Shown: piece after piece, positions 6,932 to 13,208 of the stretch
Layout: every line of letters starts with the position of its first letter
Position numbering within the stretch: the stretch's first letter is position 1
DNA from: Deltaproteobacteria bacterium
GTDB lineage: Bacteria; Desulfobacterota; Syntrophia; Syntrophales; UBA2210
Assembly: GCA_016935935.1 (NCBI GenBank)
Contig: JAFGPZ010000195.1
Coordinates: 1-13,208 of the forward strand
DNA: 13,208 bases
Direction of reading: 5' to 3'
Position numbers and translations under genes: made by a program
Notes under the pieces: generated by a model
Databases searched by the model: none
The model's input: only the letters and a program-made list of their open reading frames with translations
What the model was told of the DNA's origin: nothing

Positions 6932-7411
6932 ATGAAAAACTATAGCAATGCATACGGGATACAAATCGCTGGTTTGATTGAACCTCTTATTGAATCTGAA
7001 GATATGGAGTTAGTGCATGTCGAGTGTATCAGAGGTAAGATCCGCTGGCTTGTGCGGATCTACATCGATAAAGAAGGTGGAATTACCGTCGATGATTGTG
7101 CCGGAATCAGCCATCAAGTGGGCGATGTTCTTGATGTACATGAAATACCTCCCGGCTCTTATACATTGGAGGTGTCATCGCCCGGACTGGACAGGCCTCT
7201 TGCCCGTGACAAGGATTTCGTGAAATACAGGGGATACAGAGTAAAGGTTCGGACCGGTGAAAAAATTGATGGAAAAAGAAACTTTACAGGTAGGCTTATA
7301 GATTATCTGGAAGAGGAAGGAAAAAAAAATCTCATATTAGATGTAGAAGGAAGACTGCACAATATACCACGTGAAGTAGTGATTAAGGCAAATCTTCAAT
7401 ATGAGTTTTAA
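6932..7411 (+). CDS. rimP: Ribosome maturation factor RimP
   Basis: RimP binds the pre-30S particle and promotes early steps of small-subunit assembly. From ATG 6932 the product has 159 residues. The N-terminal alpha-beta domain includes RIYIDKEGGITVDDCAGISH (42-61), followed by QVGDVLD. The highly conserved EVSSPGLDRPL (80-90) follows, and the C-terminal SH3-like domain ends IKANLQYEF. I prefer ATG 6932 over the in-frame TTG at 6926 because it matches the family N-terminus and the TTG lies in the terminator T-tract. Neither start has a Shine-Dalgarno; the bases before it are almost all T. nusA follows after 14 bases with a good ribosome site. Confidence 0.95.
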   Translation: MKNYSNAYGIQIAGLIEPLIESEDMELVHVECIRGKIRWLVRIYIDKEGGITVDDCAGISHQVGDVLDVHEIPPGSYTLEVSSPGLDRPLARDKDFVKYRGYRVKVRTGEKIDGKRNFTGRLIDYLEEEGKKNLILDVEGRLHNIPREVVIKANLQYEF

Positions 7412-7425
7412 ATTGGAGGGTTCTA

Positions 7426-8691
7426 ATGTTACCAGAGCTTGGACGTCTCATTGACATGATAGTGAAAGAAAAGGGGATAGACAGGGAAATCATAATCGAT
7501 GCCCTGGAAACAGCTGTTTTGACTGCTGCAAAAAAGAAGCTTGGTCCTGATCTGGACCTGGAAGCGCATTATAACGAAGAAACCGACGAGGTAGAAATCT
7601 TCCAGTTCAGGACAGTGGTTGAAACGGTTTTGAATCCCAACAGCCAGGTTTCACAAGAGGAGGCCCGGGAATCCTTGGATACGGACGCTGAACTTGGCGA
7701 CAGCCTTGGAATGAAAATCGAGACAAATACTTTCGGCAGGATTGCTGTCCAAACAGCCAAGCAGATCATAATCCAGAAAGTAAAAGATGCGGAAAGAGAC
7801 AATATTTACGGTGAATACAAGGACAGAAAAGGCGAGCTAATCAACGGTTTTGTTCAGAGGTTTGAAGGTGGCAACATTATTGTAAACCTCGGGAGAACAG
7901 AGGGTGTGATTCCTAATGCTGAACAGATACACAGAGAGACCTTCAAGAGGGGCGAGAGAATCCGGGCATACATATATGATGTAAAAAGGATATCCAAGGG
8001 TCCCCAAATACTGCTTTCCAGAACGCACCCGGCCTTTCTGAAGACACTCTTTGAACTGGAGGTTCCCGAGATTTCCGAGGGATTGATTGAAATTGTCAGT
8101 ATAGCAAGAGAGCCGGGGAACAGGGCAAAGATCGCCGTTAAAACGATGGACAGGGATATCGATCCCGTCGGTGCCTGTGTCGGCATGAGAGGTTCCAGGG
8201 TGCAGGGAGTGGTCCAGGAATTAAGGGGAGAGAAAATTGATATTGTGCCTTATTCAGATGACAACGTCAGATATGTCTGCAATGCTCTGTCGCCAGCCAA
8301 AGTAGATAGAGTTTACATGTATGACGATACTCATTCCATGGAGGTTGTCGTCCCCGATGAACAGCTTTCACTGGCTATTGGGAAGAATGGACAAAATGTC
8401 AGGCTGGCTGCAAGGCTTACGGGATGGAGGATTGATGTTAAAAATGAATCTCTGGTGGCAAAACAGGACGAGGATGGGTACACATCCCTCATGAAAATCC
8501 CCGGCGTTGGAGAACAAACTGCTCAACTGTTGTTTGGCGAAGGGATTAAAAGTCTTACCTCTCTCGCTTCAACGGATTCTGAAACGCTAAGTACCATCAA
8601 GGGTATTAGCGAAAAGAAGGCACTGGCTCTGATTGAAGGAGCCAAGGCAACTTTAAATGTGACGCTGGATGAAAAGAATCACCAGTCTTAG
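7426..8691 (+). CDS. nusA: Transcription termination/antitermination factor NusA
   Basis: NusA binds RNA polymerase and nascent RNA, modulating pausing, intrinsic termination and antitermination. The 421-residue protein has the RNA-polymerase-binding N-terminal domain (1-130) and an S1 domain (about 135-200, starting GELINGFVQRFEGGNIIVNLG). KH1 follows (about 230-290, with GACVGMRGSRVQ at 249-260), then KH2 (about 300-345, with AIGKNGQNVRLA at 317-328). A C-terminal helix-hairpin-helix region (355-408, IPGVGEQTAQLL and IKGISEKKALAL) takes the place of the two acidic repeats of the longer E. coli protein (495). GGAGGG (7415-7420) is the ribosome site. ylxR, found after nusA in many bacteria, is absent; infB follows after 80 bases. 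Confidence 0.97.
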   Translation: MLPELGRLIDMIVKEKGIDREIIIDALETAVLTAAKKKLGPDLDLEAHYNEETDEVEIFQFRTVVETVLNPNSQVSQEEARESLDTDAELGDSLGMKIETNTFGRIAVQTAKQIIIQKVKDAERDNIYGEYKDRKGELINGFVQRFEGGNIIVNLGRTEGVIPNAEQIHRETFKRGERIRAYIYDVKRISKGPQILLSRTHPAFLKTLFELEVPEISEGLIEIVSIAREPGNRAKIAVKTMDRDIDPVGACVGMRGSRVQGVVQELRGEKIDIVPYSDDNVRYVCNALSPAKVDRVYMYDDTHSMEVVVPDEQLSLAIGKNGQNVRLAARLTGWRIDVKNESLVAKQDEDGYTSLMKIPGVGEQTAQLLFGEGIKSLTSLASTDSETLSTIKGISEKKALALIEGAKATLNVTLDEKNHQS

Positions 8692-8771
8692 CAAACAGAT
8701 AATTTGTTGGCGTAGATGACTGCGAGGGCGTAACACAAAGAAATACAATAGAGTAATCAGGAGTTTAAGAG

Positions 8772-11312
8772 ATGTCCAAAACAAGGGTTTACGAATTGGC
8801 GAAAGAGCTCAACATGGACAGTAAAGAATTTGTCATTCGCCTGGAAAAGCTCGGCATAGCTGTCAAATCTCATTCGAGTACCCTTGAAGACAGCGAAGTG
8901 GAGAGGGTCAAACGAGAGTTCAATCTTAGCGGCAAAAAAGAAATTGTAGAAAAAAGAATCAAATCCACTGTTATAAGAAGAAGAACCATTCGTCAGCCTG
9001 AGGATGAAGAAGGCCTAAAGCCCGAAACGGCAGAGAAGGTTTCTGCTGAACCTGAGATCGGGGAAAAGGCGGCAGTAGAAGTCAAAAAAGGCATCCCGGC
9101 AGTCGAAGTGGCGAAGGAGATCGATAAGCAAATTCCTGAAAGACGGGGAACCACAGAAGAAATACCAGAAACTGCCTCAGGCGATTCGGATAAAGAACAA
9201 AAAGCCGACAGACCTTTACAAAAGATAGTTTCCGAAGATGATGCGTCACCAGTAACTAAAAAACGGGTGAAATCTGAAGCGTCTGAAGAAGAAAAACCGG
9301 CTGCCGCACCTATGCCGGAAACAAAGGCGGTGGAAGATACAAAGGATGCAGAAGCAGAGACGCCAAAAAAGAAAAAACGCCCCGTAGAAGTGGTTGTTGA
9401 AGAGGCCCCTATACGGAAAAAGATCTTTGCCAAGCAACGGATTGAAAAGAAGGAGAAACGCACAAAAAAGATTGAAGGTTCTGAAAGGCGTAAAAGTTGG
9501 AAGGAAGAGAAAAAGGCCCAGGCCGTCAAGATGAAAGAGACGGAGATTACCACTCCAAAGGCCATCAAGAGACGGATAAAAGTGGAAGAGGCTATACAAG
9601 TAAGCGCCCTGGCCAAGAAAATGGGCATCAAGGCCGGCGATTTGATAGGGAAACTCGTTTCATTGGGCATGATGGTTACGATAAATCAATCTGTTGATAT
9701 TGACGTGGCCAGTCTCGTGGCAGCCGAATTTGGATATCAAGTTGAATCGATAGTAAATGAGTATGATCAGATGATCCAGGAGTTTGAATCTGTGCCTGAA
9801 AAGCTGCAACCGAGGGCGCCAGTCGTAACAATCATGGGTCATGTTGATCACGGAAAGACATCGCTCCTGGATGCCATCAGAGAGACCAATGTAATTGGTG
9901 GGGAGTCCGGTGGCATTACGCAGGCAATTGGCGCATATCATGTGCACATCAATGACAGGGACATCGTTTTTATAGATACCCCGGGACATGAAGCCTTTAC
10001 CGCCATGAGGGCGCGGGGTGCGCAGGTGACCGACATCGTTGTTCTCGTAGTGGCTGCCGATGATGGTGTCATGGAACAGACCGTTGAAGCCATCAATCAC
10101 TCTAAGGCCGCAGCAGTTCCCATCATAGTTGCCGTCAACAAAATCGACAAGCCCAATGCCAATGTGGATCGAATTACACAACAACTTGCTGAACATGGTC
10201 TCGTTTCTGAAGCGTGGGGCGGAGATACGATATATGCTCAGATTTCTGCAAAACAGAGAACGGGTATTGAAGAGCTTCTCGAATTAATACTGCTGCAGGC
10301 AGATATTCTGGAGCTTAAGGCCGATCCTGACAGGGTTGCACATGGAATTATCATTGAATCGAAGCTTGACAGAGGGAGGGGACCTGTTGCCACTGTTCTG
10401 ATACAGGAAGGAACGTTGAAGGAAGGGGACGCCTTCGTTTCTAAAACCGAATATGGTAAAGTCAGGGCTATGATCAATGATAAGGGGGAGCGGATTAAAA
10501 AGGCAGGACCCTCCACTCCTGTAGAAGTCATAGGCTTTTCTTATGTCCCGCAGGCCGGCGGCGATTTTGTCTGTGTCGAGGATGAGAAAAAGGCCCGTAG
10601 TATTGGTGAATACTGGTTTTCCAAGGAGAGACAGAAAGAGCTTTCCAAAACTTCAAAACTGACTCTGGAACAGCTCTACGACAGGATAAAAGAAGGAGCA
10701 AAAGAGTTTGATGTTATTGTTAAAGGTGATGTGCAAGGCTCGGTGGAGGCACTATCCGAGGCCCTTCAGCAGCTCAGCACAGACGATGTAAGGCTCAAGA
10801 TAATACATAGCTCGACAGGTGCAGTGACGGAAACAGATATCATGCTGGCCGCAGCTTCGGATGCTATTATCATAGGTTTCAAAGTAACCTGCGATACCCG
10901 TGTATCAGATCTGGCGGAAAAAGAAGGGGTCACAATAAAGGGTTATGAGGTAATCTATGATGTCATTGCAGACGTAAAGGCCGGTATGGAAGGGATGCTG
11001 GAACCTGATCACGAGGAAGTTATTGAGGGCAGGGCAGAAATACGAGAGCTCTTCAAGATCCCCAGGGCGGGAGTTATCTCGGGCAGCTATGTAATCGAGG
11101 GCAAAGTGAGCAGAAACTCCAGGATACGGGTATTGCGAGAGGGAGCTGTAATACATGATGGAAAGATTTTTTCACTAAAAAGATTCAAAGATGATGTGAA
11201 GGATGTCCAGTCCGGCTTTGAATGCGGAATCGGTATAGAAAGCTTTAATGACCTGATGGTGGGAGACATTCTTGAGACCTATATCAGCAAGGAAGTTGCG
11301 AGAAAGCTTTAA
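8772..11312 (+). CDS. infB: Translation initiation factor IF-2
   Basis: IF2 is the GTPase that brings fMet-tRNA to the 30S subunit and promotes subunit joining. The protein has 846 residues. One IF2 N-terminal helical module lies at 1-55, a long Lys/Glu-rich linker at about 60-265, and a second IF2_N module at about 270-325. The G domain carries G1 GHVDHGKT (356-363), G2 GGITQ (380-384), G3 DTPGHE (402-407), G4 NKID (456-459) and G5 SAK (492-494). Domains II, III and the fMet-tRNA-binding C2 domain complete it, ending EVARKL. AGGAG (8759-8763) supports ATG 8772. The linker is low in complexity but in frame throughout. The gene lies 11 bases before the DUF503 gene. Confidence 0.98.
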   Translation: MSKTRVYELAKELNMDSKEFVIRLEKLGIAVKSHSSTLEDSEVERVKREFNLSGKKEIVEKRIKSTVIRRRTIRQPEDEEGLKPETAEKVSAEPEIGEKAAVEVKKGIPAVEVAKEIDKQIPERRGTTEEIPETASGDSDKEQKADRPLQKIVSEDDASPVTKKRVKSEASEEEKPAAAPMPETKAVEDTKDAEAETPKKKKRPVEVVVEEAPIRKKIFAKQRIEKKEKRTKKIEGSERRKSWKEEKKAQAVKMKETEITTPKAIKRRIKVEEAIQVSALAKKMGIKAGDLIGKLVSLGMMVTINQSVDIDVASLVAAEFGYQVESIVNEYDQMIQEFESVPEKLQPRAPVVTIMGHVDHGKTSLLDAIRETNVIGGESGGITQAIGAYHVHINDRDIVFIDTPGHEAFTAMRARGAQVTDIVVLVVAADDGVMEQTVEAINHSKAAAVPIIVAVNKIDKPNANVDRITQQLAEHGLVSEAWGGDTIYAQISAKQRTGIEELLELILLQADILELKADPDRVAHGIIIESKLDRGRGPVATVLIQEGTLKEGDAFVSKTEYGKVRAMINDKGERIKKAGPSTPVEVIGFSYVPQAGGDFVCVEDEKKARSIGEYWFSKERQKELSKTSKLTLEQLYDRIKEGAKEFDVIVKGDVQGSVEALSEALQQLSTDDVRLKIIHSSTGAVTETDIMLAAASDAIIIGFKVTCDTRVSDLAEKEGVTIKGYEVIYDVIADVKAGMEGMLEPDHEEVIEGRAEIRELFKIPRAGVISGSYVIEGKVSRNSRIRVLREGAVIHDGKIFSLKRFKDDVKDVQSGFECGIGIESFNDLMVGDILETYISKEVARKL

Positions 11313-11323
11313 CGATTTTATAT

Positions 11324-11662
11324 ATGGTAGTAGGTATAGGAATAATAGAAATCTTCATAGTAGAGAGCAGGTCTTTGAAAGAAAAGAGGAGTGTGCTGCG
11401 TAGAATCACAAGCAGGACACAAAACAAGTTTTCCCTTTCCGTAGCTGAAGTTGGAGATAATGATGAGTGGAAGAGGGGTAAGTTAGGATTCGCTTTTGTC
11501 GGGAACGACAGGGGCTTTGTCAATTCAAAGCTCGACAAGATCGTTCAATTTATAGAAGGCCTTAATGTTGCCAACGTGATCAACTCCAGGATTGAGCTGA
11601 TCAATGTATCCGATACTACCTATGATTTTGGGGATGCGGAAGGGATATGTGATGGGTTTTAA
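11324..11662 (+). CDS. DUF503 (YlxP-like) protein of unknown function
   Basis: This 112-residue protein matches the DUF503/YlxP family by its start MVVGIGIIEI, by SLKEKRSVLRRI (17-28), by SVAEVGDNDEW (39-49) and by the strand KLGFAFVGND (53-62). No enzymatic motif, signal peptide or membrane segment is seen. The family has no settled function, but the same position between infB and rbfA occurs in B. subtilis (ylxP). That suggests a link to ribosome assembly or translation; this is inference from context. No Shine-Dalgarno is visible before ATG 11324, only 11 bases after the infB stop, so translation may be coupled to infB. Its end overlaps rbfA by 11 bases in another frame. Confidence 0.88.
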   Translation: MVVGIGIIEIFIVESRSLKEKRSVLRRITSRTQNKFSLSVAEVGDNDEWKRGKLGFAFVGNDRGFVNSKLDKIVQFIEGLNVANVINSRIELINVSDTTYDFGDAEGICDGF

Positions 11663-11993
11663 GAGATCTAGCAGGGTGGCCGATCTGATAAAGGATGAAA
11701 TCTCAGATATCCTATTGAAACAGGTGCGAGATCCCAGGACGCGGTATGTGACCGTAACGGATGTAAAAATGACCGATGATCTTCGATTGTCAACGGTGTT
11801 TTTTGTTTCCATGGGAGATGCTGTGTCCACGGGTGAAGCGGGGGAAGGGCTTGAAAGGGCATCAGGATTTCTAAGGAGAGAACTGGGAAAGAGATTACGG
11901 CTTCGCTATGTTCCTGAATTAAGATTTATTTTTGATAAATCTTTTGAATACGGAGACAGGATAGAGAGACTTATTTCTGATCTGCGTAAATGA
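11652..11993 (+). CDS. rbfA: 30S ribosome-binding factor RbfA
   Basis: RbfA binds the pre-30S subunit near the 16S rRNA 5' helix and aids late maturation and cold adaptation. From ATG 11652 the product has 113 residues, starting MGFKRSSRVADLIKDEISDI. It continues through DPRTRYVTVTDVKMTDDLRLSTVFF (27-51) in the KH-like fold, with the family's Ala-x-Gly helix kink at 70-72 (ASG). RLRYVPELRFIFDKS (83-97) is followed by a helix ending at residue 113. A longer frame from 11604 adds 16 unconserved residues lying inside the preceding gene. The ATG at 11652 has AGGG (11641-11644) seven bases upstream and is preferred. The 11-base overlap with the DUF503 gene points to coupled translation. Confidence 0.93.
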   Translation: MGFKRSSRVADLIKDEISDILLKQVRDPRTRYVTVTDVKMTDDLRLSTVFFVSMGDAVSTGEAGEGLERASGFLRRELGKRLRLRYVPELRFIFDKSFEYGDRIERLISDLRK

Positions 11994-12003
11994 GAGACAT
12001 CAG

Positions 12004-12972
12004 ATGTTATACAATATAGTTGATATAATTCATTCTTCCAAGACCTTTCTGGTGACCTCTCACGTAAGACTTGATGGAGATGCCCTGGGATCAGAACTGG
12101 CCCTCTGCCAGATGCTTCGTAATACCGGCAAAGAGGTTGTTGTGTACAATCAGGACGAAACACCTGACATATATAAGTTTCTTCCCGGTGTAGATACGAT
12201 TGTCCACGTCCTTCAACCAGATTGGAGATTTGACGCCGCTTTTATACTGGACTGCAGTGGGATTGATAGAGTGGGAGACGGTGCCGGCAGTATAATTTCT
12301 ATGTCAGAGAAAATCGTCAACATTGATCACCACAAATCTAACAATGTTTTTACCGTCCACTCTCTTATCGATCATGAGGCCAGTTCGACAGGCGAGATTA
12401 TTTACAGGGTTTTAACGGCCTTGGGAGGAAGTCTCAATCAGGATATTGCAACAAACATTTATACGGCCATCATGACCGATACGGGATCATTCCGTTATTC
12501 CAACACCAGCAGCAAAACATTTGAGCTTGCGGCAAAGCTGGTCGAAGGGGGCGCCGATCTAAGATTGATATCAGAACTTGTGTATGAGACAAGACCCCTG
12601 CCGCAGATACGACTTATGGGAATGGCTCTTGATACGTTGGAGTTCCATGAAAATGGGACTATAGGTTCCGTACTTGTTACTCAAAAGATGTTGCGCGATG
12701 CGGGGGCTTTGAACGAACATACCGAAGGAATTGTAGATATGGTTCGTTCCGTCAAAGGAACCGACGTGGCGCTCTTTTATTTTGAGATGACGGAGAATGA
12801 TTTCAAGGTAAGCCTCAGATCCAAAAGGGCGATTGATGTGGCAAGCATAGCCGGGGAATTTGGAGGTGGCGGACATGTGAATGCCGCCGCTTGCAGGGTC
12901 AGCGGAGATATTGAGACCGTTAAGAAGAGGTTCGTGGATGTGGTGACTCGAGCTCTCATGGCGCATCAATGA
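12004..12972 (+). CDS. nrnA: DHH-family phosphoesterase, NrnA-like oligoribonuclease/pAp phosphatase
   Basis: NrnA-type proteins degrade short RNA oligomers from the 5' end and dephosphorylate 3'-phosphoadenosine 5'-phosphate. The product has 322 residues. The DHH domain shows motif I SHVRLDGDALGS (19-30, with His20, Asp24 and Asp26 as likely metal ligands). Motif II is DCSG (83-86), motif III NIDHHKSN (107-114, where the DHH is DHH 108-110) and motif IV TDTGSFRYSN (158-167). The DHHA1 domain ends with FGGGGHVNAAAC (286-297), which binds substrate. The ATG at 12004 is ten bases after rbfA, with only a weak ribosome site. The location between rbfA and truB is common in Desulfobacterota and Clostridia. 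Activity on oligoribonucleotides versus pAp cannot be told from sequence alone. Confidence 0.92.
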   Translation: MLYNIVDIIHSSKTFLVTSHVRLDGDALGSELALCQMLRNTGKEVVVYNQDETPDIYKFLPGVDTIVHVLQPDWRFDAAFILDCSGIDRVGDGAGSIISMSEKIVNIDHHKSNNVFTVHSLIDHEASSTGEIIYRVLTALGGSLNQDIATNIYTAIMTDTGSFRYSNTSSKTFELAAKLVEGGADLRLISELVYETRPLPQIRLMGMALDTLEFHENGTIGSVLVTQKMLRDAGALNEHTEGIVDMVRSVKGTDVALFYFEMTENDFKVSLRSKRAIDVASIAGEFGGGGHVNAAACRVSGDIETVKKRFVDVVTRALMAHQ

Positions 12973-13023
12973 CAATCGAAGGGAAGTCTCACTGAAGCGA
13001 AGCGGGTAACATGGGACGAAGAT

Positions 13024-13208
13024 ATGAATGGAACAGTGATTGTGGATAAGCCTTCGGGCAAGACATCCTTTGACATTGTTAATGACATCAGGAAGGTACT
13101 GAAAATAAAAAAAATCGGGCACACGGGGACTCTTGACCCTATGACAACTGGAGTTCTGCCCATATGCATCAACGAGGCTACAAAACTGATACAGTTTTTT
13201 ACAAACGA
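13024..13208 (+). CDS. truB: tRNA pseudouridine(55) synthase TruB, 5' part only
   Basis: TruB converts uridine 55 in the T-loop of tRNAs to pseudouridine. Only 61 codons are inside the window, and the frame runs off the right edge. The visible part begins [20 protein letters not shown] and contains the family signature [19 protein letters not shown] (31-49), with the catalytic Asp38 in GTLDP. The ATG at 13024 matches the known N-terminus; the ribosome site is poor. It starts 51 bases after nrnA and would continue the operon. The frame is too short and too near the edge to have been found by length alone. Confidence 0.93.
   Translation, partial: MNGTVIVDKPSGKTSFDIVNDIRKVLKIKKIGHTGTLDPMTTGVLPICINEATKLIQFFTN

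Noticed and set aside
8993..9670. 225-codon minus-strand frame opposite the IF2 linker
   Set aside because: Its Ser/Phe-rich product mirrors the Lys/Glu-rich low-complexity codons of infB. No ribosome site or domain supports a gene.

Overview
The window is a chromosomal housekeeping segment from a Gram-negative bacterium, most likely of the former Deltaproteobacteria (Desulfobacterota), perhaps Syntrophales-like. This rests on the gene order rho-rpmE-prfA-prmC-murA-hisD followed by rimP-nusA-infB-DUF503-rbfA-nrnA-truB, the Zn-type L31, a NusA with one C-terminal helix-hairpin-helix region, and the absence of ylxR between nusA and infB. The taxonomic call is an inference from gene content and order. 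All protein genes lie on the + strand and all look intact, except truB, which is cut by the window edge.

Layout. Bases 1-257 hold a good sigma70-type promoter and a roughly 200-base A/T-rich leader for rho. Rho (258-1505) is followed by its own promoter-rpmE unit (1513-1790). A 350-base non-coding gap (1791-2140) contains a weak terminator-like hairpin and two related REP-like palindromes that differ by pair-preserving changes. Next come prfA, prmC, murA and hisD (2141-6705). The last three are tightly packed and end at a hairpin over the hisD stop codon. A consensus -35 element then leads into a tRNA-Gly(CCC) gene with encoded CCA (6762-6836). A strong intrinsic terminator (6898-6927) ends five bases before the rimP start codon. 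After it runs the rimP-nusA-infB-DUF503-rbfA-nrnA-truB operon to the window end.

How the genes work together. Most products serve gene expression. Rho and NusA control transcription termination. RF1 releases finished proteins, and PrmC methylates the RF1 GGQ glutamine. L31, RimP, RbfA and probably the DUF503 protein belong to the ribosome or its assembly. IF2 starts translation, NrnA clears short oligoribonucleotides, and TruB makes tRNA pseudouridine-55. MurA (peptidoglycan) and HisD (histidine) are metabolic passengers.

No mobile element, CRISPR array, defence locus or clearly new system is visible. The points most worth a second look are the tRNA-terminator-rimP junction, which looks like an attenuated nusA operon leader, and the paired palindromes between rpmE and prfA.
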